From Levilactobacillus zymae (GTDB lineage Bacteria > Bacillota > Bacilli > Lactobacillales > Lactobacillaceae), in assembly GCF_032190635.1 (NCBI RefSeq), contig NZ_JAVLAS010000007.1, forward strand, positions 1 to 18,308: a DNA stretch of 18,308 bases, given 5' to 3'. Below the pieces are notes generated by a model, which was not told the DNA's origin, ran no database searches, and worked only from the letters and a program-made list of their open reading frames with translations. Within the stretch, counting starts at the first letter, position 1. Every line of letters starts with the position of its first letter. Position numbers and translations under genes: made by a program. Of the stretch, positions 1 to 11,400 are shown in pieces.

Positions 1-758
1 TTGGACTGACTGATCTGTGAATCCAATGACGTGTTCGAGGCTTGACTCAAACTACCCTCACTGGCACTGATCAAGGAGTTATCACTGGCTTGTGATTGCG
101 AGACTTCACTCAGACTGGCCATCGATTCACTGATCGTCGACCCTTGAACGGATTCGGAAACCGACCGCTCACTCAGACTCGCCATTGAAGCGGAGACTTC
201 GCCGGAAACGGAAGCACTGGCTGAGGCGCTCTGACTGGCAACGGAAGCCGTTGACGCACTGGCGCTAGCCGTGGATTCACTGACCGAAGCCGACCCACTC
301 GCAGAAGCACTGGCCGAAGCAATCGCCGATTCACTCTGTGACGCTTGCGTCGAAGTCCGGGACGTCGAGTTAGCCGACAAGATACTGTCATCGGAAACTG
401 ACCGGTCACTCAGACTGGCCGTCGAGGCCGCAATTGAGGCGCTCTGACTAGCTGCAGATTCGGATTGTTCGCTCAGGCTATCCGCCGAAACGGAATTGCT
501 TGCCGAAACCCGACTCAGAGAAGCCGCACTCTCAGAAACCTGAACGGATTGACTGACAACGACACTGGTTGACGCACTCGCGGAAGCTTGACTCTGCGAA
601 GCATCACTCATGGAAGCGAAGCTGGTCGACGTTTGACTCATCGAAGCTTCGGATTGTGAGGTTTCGGAAGCCACCCCACTCATCGAGCTTGAAGCAGCAC
701 TGACACTGGCATCGGAAGCCGACATCTCAGATTGTTCGCTGAGAACGGATTGCGAGTC
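1..758 (-). CDS. Serine-rich repeat protein, clean C-terminal-ward fragment (runs off left edge)
   Basis: I translated this frame codon by codon from 758 to the edge: about 252 codons, no stop. It begins D-S-Q-S-V-L-S-E-Q-S and shows the normal module order. S-Q-S-E-A-S-M-S (module D) is near 645, an Ala/Ser spacer is near 570, S-A-S-N-S-V-S (module F) is near 490, and S-L-S-D-R-S followed by L-S-A-N-S-T-S-R-T is near 410-354. A dense Ala/Ser block then follows. It has no initiation codon of its own in a sensible context and is best read as the continuation of the giant gene after the damaged stretch. It has no stop in the window, so the wall-anchor end lies further left. Its frame differs from that of the long upstream frame. 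Confidence 0.85.
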
Positions 759-2440
759 GAAGCCGAGCACTCAGGCTGGCGTTCGACGCGCTGGTCTGCG
801 AGACGGACAAGACGGACTGTTCACTGGCATCCGATTGTGATTGGGCACTCAGGCTAGCTTCACTACCGCTAATCTCGGAAGCGTACGAGGAATCACTCGC
901 CTCACTGAGATCTCGGCTAGCTTCACTGGCACGTGATTGGATTGACAATTCACTGGCCTGTGAAATCCCGGCCGATCACTCAGGCTGGTGGAGTAAGCGA
1001 TTGCTCACGCTTGTTGCGATGAGTGACGGCAACCGAAGCGGACTCACTGGCACTGATCGACGTTGCGGACTCGCTTTGACTGAAGCTTGACTCGAACTCT
1101 GGCGTTGTGCGGAGGTCGAAGCCGAAACACTGCGGAAGTCGAAGCCGACTCGCTAGAGTTGGTTTGTTCACGACGCTCCGGGACGTGGCTGGCCGAACTG
1201 ACTCGCGATGCTCAACGGTTGACTGTTCTGTTGGCAGAAGAGTTGCTTGACCGAGTTCTCACTCATCGAAGCTTCTAGCTGCGGAGGCCACACTCAACGC
1301 GGAAGGAGGCGACTCTCTGGCACTCGCCGACACTGCTGACTGATCAACGCTCGGACGTGACTCAAGCTGGCGTTCGATTCGCTCAATTGCGATTCGGAGA
1401 TCTGCGATTGTTGACTAGCCGCAGAAGCCGTCAAGCGGTACTCAAGCTGGCGGCTTTGACTGGCGACGACACTAGCCGAAACGACTAGCGGAGTCGAACC
1501 GCCGTGACTCACGCTTCGGAGTTCGAAGCGGAGGTCGAACGCCGAAGCAGCGGACTGGCTCACGCGGAAGTCGAGTTGCAAGATTCACTCAGGCTACTGA
1601 CATCGCCGCACTTTGACTGGCGTCACTTTGGATTGTTCGCTGGCGATTCGGAGTTCGGTACTCAACGGCATCCGAAACGGCCATTGTCAGCCGACACTCG
1701 CTCGAGGCGGAGCGAAGCCACACTCATCGGACCCGTGACTGACCGATCGGCTGATCACTCAGGCTGGCGTTGAAGAATCGTCGGAAGCCGAACTCACTTC
1801 GGATTCTGACTACTCGCGGAGTCTGGAACGATTCGTTGACGTCACTGAGCTTGGCTCGAAAGCCGAGTTCGCACTCGGAAGTCTGACGATTTGGCTGGAA
1901 GACTGATCAACGAGTTCTGACTGGCGGATTGTCGAAGCCGAAGCACTATCGGAAGTTGTTGCACTCACTGGCTGACTGGTCTTGCGATTCCGTTCGGACG
2001 TGGAGGTCCACGACTTCACTGGCATCGGAGGCCGTTTGCGATCACTCAGGCTCGGCCACGATGTGGAGCTGGCACTTCGAATTCTGGCTCGAACGATTGC
2101 GACTGTTTCGAAACCGTTGGCCTAGCACTCTGACTAGCAGCATCGAAGCCGGAACTGGATTCGGAGTTGAGGCACTCGCCGCGGACTTGGTCGGAAGCCG
2201 ACCACTGGTTCGGCTCAAACTGCCGACATTCGGAAGCTGGCTTGGCCGTTGACCGTAGAGACTGAGCCGAAGCGACTCACGAAGATGGTCGGACTGACAC
2301 TAGCGATTGACTAGCCGCGAAACCGAAGCGGACTCGCTGGCCGACGTTGGGCGTTCACTCCGTGGCTGGCGAAGACCGAAGCGGACTGACTAGCAATCGT
2401 TGGACTGACTCTGGTTAAGACGGAGTCGGAAGCCGATTGT
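759..2440 (-). pseudogene. Frame-broken continuation of the serine-rich repeat gene
   Basis: This stretch joins the long frame to the clean frame below 758. It holds recognisable pieces of the same repeats in different frames. Examples are A-E-Q-S-A-S-D-S just after the stop (about 2439-2415), S-A-S-A-S-T near 1935, S-Q-I-S-E-S-Q-L-S near 1400 and S-E-S-A-T-S-I-S-A-S near 1070. Between the pieces no frame is both open and serine-rich for long. Landmark remnants are seen near 1178 and less surely near 1995. The distance between the flanking intact landmarks (2489 and 357) is 2,132 bp, close to three units, so unit-scale content seems kept while single bases are lost or gained. At about 770-758 the junction can be restored to A-S-L-S-A-S-A-S-D-S-Q-S by adding two single bases, each at a third codon position. 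The damage is either a low-quality assembly consensus within the repeats or a truly decayed segment; I favour the first. Confidence 0.75.
769..972 (-). pseudogene. Longest in-frame island inside the broken stretch
   Basis: About 68 codons read as normal repeat sequence. The island opens with A-G-I-S-Q-A-S-E-L-S and contains the tyrosine motif D-S-S-Y-A-S-E-I-S near 870, then L-S-A-Q-S-Q-S-D-A-S-E-Q-S and S-N-A-S-L-S-A. It corresponds to module C of the intact repeats. Upstream it breaks right after S-L-S-D-R (near 975). Downstream it breaks at about 768, where the clean frame of 758-1 takes over in a different register. Order and content match an ordinary unit, which shows the broken stretch was or is part of the same array. 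Confidence 0.7.
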
Positions 2441-5400
2441 TCAGCTGGAAGTCGAGGCCGAAGCACTCTGACTAGCTTGTTCCGAGGTCCGGGAAGTCGA
2501 GTTGGCCGACAAGATGCTGGCGTCGGAAGCCGACCGGTCACTCAGGCTAGCTGCCGATTCAGACATCGCCGCACTTTGACTGGCGTCACTTTGCGATTGT
2601 TGACTGAGACTATTAGCGGATTCGGAGTTAGCCGCCGAAACGGTACTCAACGAAGCATCCGAAACGGAATTGTCAGCCGAAACACTCGCGGAGGTCGAGG
2701 CGGAGTCGGAAGCCGAAGCCACACTCATCGACCCGTGACTGATGGAGCCATCACTCAGGGAAGCTTCGGAAGCCGAAACTTCGGAGTTGGTGCTGGTCAA
2801 CGATTCGTTGGCGTCACTGAGACTGGCTTCACTGGCCGAAACCATCGATAACTCACTGACGATATCCGTGGAGACCTGACTCAGACTGGCATTAGAAACG
2901 CTCAGTTGTGAATCGGCCATTTCGGATTGTTCACTGGCATCGACTTGCGATTGGGCACTCAGGCTGTTGGCTAAGCTGGTCATCGATTCATCATAGGACG
3001 AATCCGAAGCGTCGCTTAGGCTCTGTGCCGTCGAGGTCCAAGCGGAAACCTGACTGGCTTCACTATCGGACTTGGCACTGACACTGGCTACGGCTTTGGA
3101 CATTTCAGCCGAGGCCGTTTGCGAAGCCCAGACGCTCTCGCTGGCCACGATAGCGGCCGAAGCACTGGCAGAAGCTTGGGCTTCACTGGTCAGAACGGAC
3201 GTGGAAGCCGATTCGCTGGCCGAAACGTTGGCCGACTCGCTTTCACTGGTTTGGGTGGAATTCCGGGATTCGGAGTTGGCGGATAAGCCGCTAGCGGCGG
3301 AAGCCGACCGTTCACTCAAACTCAAAGCAGAGGCAGAAATTTCAGAAGTTTCACTGGCGTTGCTGTCGATCCGTTCGCTCAAACTTGCGGCGGAAACGTC
3401 GGCACTCGCGGAAACTTGACTCAACGACCAATTACTCATCGAGGCTTCAGACTGCGAAGCTTCGGAGGTGACGCTGCCCGCCGAGACGGAAGCGGCACTT
3501 TGACTCGCTTCCGCAACGGAAACGGACGTCAATTGACTAACGGTCGATTCGGACAAGGCACTCAGACTGGCGTTCGACGCGCTCAGTTCAGAGTCGGCGA
3601 TGGCCGATTGTTCACTAGCATTAATTTGTGATTGAGCACTCAGGCTGTTGGCTAAGCTGGTCATCGACTCATCGTAAGACGAATCTGAGGCGTTGCTTAG
3701 GCTTTGTGTCGTGGAGGTCCAGGCTGAGACTTGACTGGCATCGGAGACCAGTTGTTGACTCAGGCTGGCCGCCGAAGTGGCGATGCTGATTGACGCTACG
3801 GCAGACTCACTAGCACTCTGACTAGCACTGATCGAAGCCGTGACACTGGCCGTTGAGGCACTCGCGGCGGATTCGACGGTAGCACTGGTCGACGCACTCG
3901 CGGAAGCGGCGGCCGATTCACTGGCCGACGTTTGGGCGGACGTCCGGGTGACGGAGGCCGCGGACAGGATGCTGGCATCGGAAGCCGACCGTTCGCTTAA
4001 GCTGTTGGCCGATTCGGAAGCCGTGGCACTCTGGCTGGCATCGGCGGACAACTGTTGACTCAAGCTGTTGGCCGAAGCCGAGTTAGATGCCGACAAGATA
4101 CTTAATGAAGCATCCGATACGGAGTTATCAGCCGAGACGCTGGCCGATTGACTCGCCGAAGCTGAGGCCGATTCGCTGGCCGAAACACTAGCGGAAACAC
4201 TGGCCCGTTGAGAATCACCCATCGAAGCTAAGCTCATCGATTCTTCGGATCGTGAAACTTCGGAGAATTGACTATCCGCGGATTGACTCGCCGCACTCAG
4301 ACTAACCGTCGAAGCACTAACCACGGATTGTTGACTGGCAATCGAGTTAGATTGCTGGCTCAAGCTCTGGTTCGACAAGCTCATTTCAGAAACGGAAACG
4401 ACCGATTGAACACTGGCATCGCTTTGCGAGACCGCACTCAAACTGGCGGCACTCTCACTGATTTGTGAGTCGTAAGACGAATCATTAGCGGCACTCAAAC
4501 TCTGTGATTGCGAGGCAATCAGCGAGGTTTGACTCGCCTCACTGGCGGAACGGTCACTCAGGCTGGTCATCGATTCTTCAATCGAGGCAGCAACGGAAGT
4601 GGAAACCGCCGCACTCTCACGTGCAGAAGTCGAGGCCGATTCGCTAGCCGTGACGGAAGCTAAGCTGGCTTCCGTTGCGGTGCTGGCCGAAGCCTTAGCC
4701 GACTCAACCGCCGACTCACTTTGACTGGCCTGTAACGAGGTCCGAGACGTGGAGTTGGCCGACAAGACACTGGCATCGGACAACGACCGGTCACTGACAC
4801 TGGCAACCGAGGCGGACAAGTCCGCACTCTGACTCGCCCCACTGGCAACCTGTTCACTCAGGCTGTTCGCGGAGGCCGAGTTGCTGGCCGATAAGACGCT
4901 CAGGGAGTTCTCGGTTTCGGAAATTAAGCTCTGTGACGCGTCACTCATCGAGGCTTCAGAAGCCGACACTTCGGAGGTCCGACTGGTCAAGGAATCGACC
5001 GCTTCACTTAGGCTGGTCAACGACGTGGAAACCGTCGATAACTGGCTAACCGTGGCTTGCGACAACTGACTCAGACTCATGTTCGAAACACTCAATTCGG
5101 ATGCGGACATCATCGATTGCTCGTTGGCGTCGGAAACGGATTGTTCACTCAGGCTGGCATTGCTGTTGCTGATTTGTGAATCGTACGATGAATCGTGCGC
5201 ATCACTCAAACTCTGTTCTTGTGAAGCTAATTGTTGACTAGCACTGGCTTCAGCAGCTGACTTGGCGCTGACGCTAGCGACATCCGTTGAGATGGATGCG
5301 ACTTGCGAAGCCACAATCGAGGCACTGGTCGTTGCCGAAGTCGTGGCACTTTGACTGGCATTAGCCGACGCGGTGCTATCCACGATGGCCGTGGACGTCG

Positions 5401-8400
5401 AAGCCTGGGCTGATTCACTAGCGGATTGACTCTGACTCGTTTGCGTCGAGTTTCTGGACATCGAGTTCGCCGACAAGATGCTGCTATCGGCGGCGGAAAT
5501 CTCACTCAATGACTGGTGACTCATGGACGCTTCGGACTGACTGATCTCGGAGTTGACACTCGCCGTAGCCGAAGCAGCCGCACTGACGCTGGCTTCAGCG
5601 GTTGAGACGGAGGCCTGTTGACTAGTGATGACCGTGGACAGTTGACTCAAGCTGGCGTTGGAAGCACTTAATTGGGCACTGGCAACGGCCGATTGTTGAC
5701 TCGCATCAGACTGTGATTGGGCACTCAGACTGGTCAAGACGCTAGCGATTTCAGAGTTGAACGAGGAATCGGAAGCTTCACTGACACTCTGTTCCACGGA
5801 GGCCATGGACGCGTTGACGCTGGCTTCACTGATGGACGCGTCGCTGATACTGTTCAGCGATTCGACGATGGAAGCGGCTTGTGACGTCGAGACGCTGGCA
5901 CTTTGGTTAGCCGAGGCAACGCTAGCTTCACTCGCCTCTGCGGCTGAGGTGCTGGCCGTTGCTGACGCGATCGCCGAAGCCTTCGCCGACTCACTGGCCG
6001 ACTGGCTTTGACTGGTCTGCATCGACGTCCGGGATTCGGAGTTGGCCGACAACTCACTGGCGTCGGACAAGGACCGATCGCTGAGACTGGCCGCCGAAGC
6101 CGAAACGCTGGCTTCTACTTCAGACGTGGAAGCGACCCGTTCGCTGGTACTGTTGGCCGAGGCCGAGTTGCTAGCGGACAAGATACTCAAGGACGCATCA
6201 CTAGCGGACAACTTAGCCGAACTTGCGGCGGATTCACTCGCCGAGACGCTGGCCGAAGCGGAAGCGGATAACCCACTCATTGAGGCTTCGGAAGCCGACA
6301 TTTCGGAGTAGCGACTCCCTTGCGAGTTCAGTGCTTCGCTCAGGCTAGCCGTTGACGCATTGTTATCAGAAAGTTGACTGGCCGTCGAAGCGGACAGTTG
6401 ACTCAAACTTTCGTTAGAAAGACTTTGTTCAGATGCGGAAATTGTTGATTGCTCAGTGGCATCGGAAGCCGAGAGTTGACTCAGGCTGGCGTTGCTTTCA
6501 CTGATTTGGGAATTCAAGTCGGAATTAGATTCCGCACTCAAACTTTGAATTTGCGAAGCAATCTGATCACTCAGACTGGCCTCACTTGCGGATTTATCGC
6601 TGACACTGGCCATCGAGACGGAGATGGATGCTGATTCACTCGCCGAAATGGCTGCGCTGGCGTCCGCCGAGGCACTCGCCGAAACGATCGCCGTGGAGCG
6701 ACTGACACTAGCGACGGTCGATTCACTGGCCGAAGCTTGTGCGGAGGTCGACGCGGAAGCACTTTGGCTAGCCGCCGTAGAGGTTCGAGAAGCGGAGTTG
6801 GCCGACAAGAGACTGACGTCGGATAAGGACCGTTCACTCAGACTGGCAGTTGACAACGAAACACTGGCACTTTGACTAGCCTGTGCCGACAAGTCGGCGC
6901 TGACGCTGTTGGCCGAAGCCGAGTTAGATGCCGACAAGACGCTCAGGGAATCCAGCGCTTGAGAAACGGCGGCGGAAACCTTGGCCGAAGTCGAAGCCGA
7001 CACACTCGCGGAGGCACTGGCCGAAGCCGTACTCATCGAAGCCAAGCTGGTCGAGATGTCACTCAAGGAAGCTTCGGAGACCGAGGCTTCAGACAATTGA
7101 CTGGCAACCGCTTCGGAAGCGGCACTCAGGCTATCATTGGAAGCACTGACCGCGGACTGCTGACTAGCTAATGAATTCGATTGGGCGCTCAGGCTGGCGT
7201 TAGAGAGACTCAGCTGCGAAGCAGAGATCAGCGATTGCTGACTGGCTTCGACTTGTGACTGGGCACTCAGACTAGCGGCACTCTCACTTAACTCTGAATT
7301 GTATTCAGAGTTGGAAGCGGCACTCAAGCTATTTTCTAGCGATGTCAAGGCATCGCTTTGGCTAGCTTCACTCTCAGAAACCTCGCTGAGGCTGTTCAGA
7401 GAAGCTGTGACGGAATCCCATTGACTAGTCGAAACGCTAGCACTGACACTGGCCGACTGGCTAGCCGATTGACTGGCCGTCGCGGACGTGACACTGTTCG
7501 AGTTTGCCACGGAGCTGGACGTCATGGCGGATTCGCTGGCCGATTGACTAGCCGACGTTTGCGCCGTGGTCCGTGACGTAGAAGCTGCGGCACTGGCATC
7601 GGAAACCGACCGGTCACTCAGACTGGCGGCGGAGGCAGAAGCTACCGCGCTCTGACTAGCGCCACTCACAATCTGTGAATTCAAGCTGTTCGTGGAAGCG
7701 GAATTACTTGCTGACAGTTGACTCAACGATTCCAGGCTCATTGACGCGAAGCTCTGGGATGTGACACTCATCGAAGCTTCAGACTGACTCACTTCGGAAA
7801 GCTGACTGGCGATGGACGTCGATGCGTCACTAGCGCTGACCAGCGATTTGGAAGCTGCCGAGGCTTCGCTGGCTGCGGAAGCCAAGTGGTCACTCAGGCT
7901 AGCGTTAGAGGCACTGATCTCGGAAACAGACATCATCGATTGTTCACTGGCGTCCGAAGCCGAAACAACGCTCAGGCTATCGTTAGAAGCACTGATCTGT
8001 GAATCGTATTCAGAGGTCGAGGCATCGCTGATACTGTTCTCCAGCGAAGCCAAGGACTCGCTTTGACTAGCTTCGATCGTGGACTTGTCACTGACACTGG
8101 CATCAGATTCGGAGATTGACGCCGACTGACTGGCCGAAACGATCGCGCTATCGCTTGCGGAGTCGGCAGCCGATTGACTGGCGACCTGCGAAGCGTCACT
8201 TTGCGACGTGGCTACGGAAGCCGAAACACTCGCCGAAGTCGACGCCGACGCACTTTGGCTAGCCGCCGTAGAGGTCCGGTCCGTGGAGTTGGCCGACAAA
8301 CGGCTCTCATCGGTAGCGGAACGCTCACTCAGGCTAGCGGCGGAGGCCGATGCTTCCGCACTTTGACTAGCGCCGCTGGCCACCTGTTCACTCAGGCTGG

Positions 8401-11400
8401 CAGCGGACGTGTTATTGCTGATTGATGCGTTACTCAAGGAGGCATCACTGACGGAAACCAGGCTGACCGACAAGTCGCTCATCGAGGCTTCGGAAGCCGA
8501 CATTTCGGAGTAGCGACTCCCTTGCGAGTTCACGGCTTCGCTCAGGCTGGCCGTCGAGGCATTGTTATCAGAAAGCTGACTGGCCGTCGAAGCGGACAGT
8601 TGACTCAAGCTTTCATTGGAAAGACTTTGTTCAGATGCGGAAATCACAGACTGTTCGGACGCGTTAGAAGCCGAGAGTTGACTCAGGCTAGCGTTGCTCT
8701 GACTGATCTGTGAATCGTATTCAGAAGTCGAGGCATCGCTGATACTCTGTTCCAGCGAAGCCAACGACTCGCTTTGACTGGCTTCGATCGTGGACTTGTC
8801 GCTGACACTGGCATCGGAAACGGAGATGGAAGCCGAGTCACTGGCAGAAATCGTCGCACTGGTGTCGGCCGATGTAGAAGCCGATTGACTAGCCGTCGAT
8901 TCACTGGCACTGGCCTTAGCCGAATCAGCCGCGGAGACCGTCGCCGATTCACTGGCTGAGGCACTTTGACTGGCCGCCGTGGAAGTTCGCGACGTCGAGT
9001 TCGCCGACAAGACGCTGGCGTCGGAGACCGACCGTTCACTCAGACTGGCCGTGGAAGCCGCTAAGCTTTCACTTTGACTAGCCTGCAGGGACTGATCCGC
9101 GCTGACACTGTTGGCCGAAGCCGAGTTGCTTGCAGACAACTCACTCAAGGAACGATCCGACGTCGAAACGGTAGCGGAATCAGAAGCCGAAACGGAAGCC
9201 GAATCAGCCGCGGATTGAACGGCGGATGCCGTGCTCTTCGAAGCTTCACTGACGGAGTAATCACTCATGGAGGCTTCGGATTGGCTAACTTCAGAGAGTT
9301 GACTATCGGCGGACTGACTGGCCGCACTCAGGCTGGTCTCGGCCTCACTGACCGAGTTCAGTTGGCTGGTGACGGAGTTCAGGTGCTCGCTGACACTAGC
9401 GTTACTCATGCTCTGTTCGGATTCAGAGATCATCGATTGTTCAGACGCGTTAGAAACTGATAGGTCGCTCAGGCTAGCGTTACTTTGACTGATCTGTGAA
9501 TCGTACTCGGAAGTCGAGGCATCGCTGATACTCTGTTCCAGCGAAGCCAAGGACTCACTTTGACTGGCGATGGAAGCCGACTTGTCGCTGACACTGGCGT
9601 CAGAAACGGAGATGGAAGCCGAGTCACTCGCGGAAATTGCCGCGCTGGTATCGGCCGATTCAGAAGCCGATTGAACGACCTCCGACCGACTAGCACTGGC
9701 CTTGGCCGAATCATCGGCGGAAGCGATCGCCGACTCACTCGCCGAGGCACTCTGGCTCGCGGCGGTTGAAGTCCGCGATGTCGAGTTGGCCGACAAGACG
9801 CTGGCGTCGGAAACCGACCGGTCACTGACACTGGCCGTCGAAGCCGCCGCACTCGCACTCTGACTCGCCTGACTCTCCAGCTGACTGGTCAAGCTGGCTT
9901 CGGACTTAGCAATGCTTTGCGATTGTTGACTCAGGGAGGCTTCGCTCTCGGAGACGTTGGATAATTGACTGGCAATGAGGCTGGTTGAGGCATTCGCTGA
10001 GGCAACTGCCGAAGCTTGACTCTCGGAAGCAAAGCTATTGGACGTGTCACTCATCGAGGCTTCGGATTGCGATAATTCGGATAACTGACTGTTCAGAGAT
10101 TCGGAAGCCGCACTTTGACTGGCTTCAGAAGCACTCATCGCAGAAACCTGGCTGGCCGCCGAAGCGGATAAGCTGTTCAGGCTAGCATTCGAAGCACTCA
10201 ATTCGGATTCGGACATCATCGATTGCTCGTTGGCGTCGGAAACGGATTGGTTGCTCAGGCTCGCGGCACTTTCGCTGAGTTGAGAATTGTAATCGGAGTT
10301 GGACGCCGCACTTAAGCTGTGTTCCAACGAAGCGATGGATTCACTCAGACTAGCTTCAGAGACGGACTTGGCACTGACACTGGCATCCGAAGCGGACGTC
10401 GATGCAGAGACCTCAGCCGAATCAGCAGCACTTTGACTGGCCGACTCGGAAGCCGATTGTTCAGCATCGGAGCGACTGGCACTGGCACTAGCCGATTCAG
10501 AAGCCGAAACGCTAGCCGAGTTGTCGGCCGATTCGCTTTGGCTGGTCTGCGTTGAGGTCCGCGACGTCGAGTTCGCCGACAGGATACTATCATTCGACAA
10601 TGAATGTGCGCTCAGGCTCGCGGCCGACTCGGAAGTTGCGGAGTTCTGACTCGCGACGCTTTCGGAGTACTCACTCAAACTATTAGCGGAATCGACGTTA
10701 CTGATCGACTGGGCACTCAACGAGGCTTCACTGGCCGAAATTTCACTTAAGGAAACCTGACTCAATGAGGCTTCGGAAGTCGAGGCCGCCGACAACTGAC
10801 TGGCGACAGACTCGGAAGCGACACTAGCACTGGCATCCGATTGACTCATTTCAGATAACTGGCTGGCCGTCGAAACAGAAGCGTTGCTCAGGCTGGCGTT
10901 CGAGGCACTCAATTCGGATTCGGACATCATCGATTGCTCGTTGGCGTCGGAAACGGATTGATTACTCAGGCTCGCGGCACTTTCGCTGAGTTGAGAATTG
11001 TAATCGGAGTTGGACGCCGCACTTAAGCTGTGTTCCAACGAAGCGATGGATTCGCTCAGACTAGCTTCAGAGACGGACTTGGCACTGACACTGGCATCCG
11101 AAGCGGATGTCGATGCGGAAACCTCAGCCGAATCAACAGCACTTTGACTGGCCGACTCGGAAGCCGATTGTTCGGCATCGGAGCGACTAGCACTGGCGTC
11201 GGCAGAATCAGAAGCCGAAACCGTCGCGGATTCGCTGGCCGAAGCCGAAGCACTGGCCGCGGATTCAGTCCGGGACGTGGAAGCCGCCACGCTGGCATCA
11301 CTAGCTGACCGTTCGCTCAGACTAGCGGCAGATGCGGACGCTAATGAATTCTGGCTTGCTAACGATTCGGAGACCTGACTGACGCTGTTTGCGGAAACCG

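Noticed and set aside
1..758. A fixed rule pairing Gln codons with serine codons (CAG before AGY, CAA before TCN)
   Set aside because: The pattern looked strong in parts of this fragment, but CAA followed by AGT or AGC is common elsewhere (for example wherever the plus strand reads cactttgactggc), so it is not a rule.
759..2440. A separate gene in the broken stretch (for example the 107-codon plus-strand frame at 1929-2252 or the 95-codon minus-strand frame at 1294-1581)
   Set aside because: Their translations are mixtures of serine-rich pieces and out-of-frame strings of the same repeat, with no domain or start signal. They are products of the frameshifts.
2441..2443. TGA as the natural end of the protein
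   Set aside because: There is no LPxTG-like motif, hydrophobic segment or basic tail before it. The next bases give A-E-Q-S-A-S-D-S in another frame, and a clean serine-rich frame returns at 758, so a frameshift explains it better.
8683..9039. Minus-strand Arg/Pro-rich frames overlapping the main gene (also 9469-9858, 173-409, 4660-4857)
   Set aside because: These are the same repeats read one base out of frame, which turns S-x-S sequence into Arg/Pro-rich strings. They recur with each unit and have no independent support.
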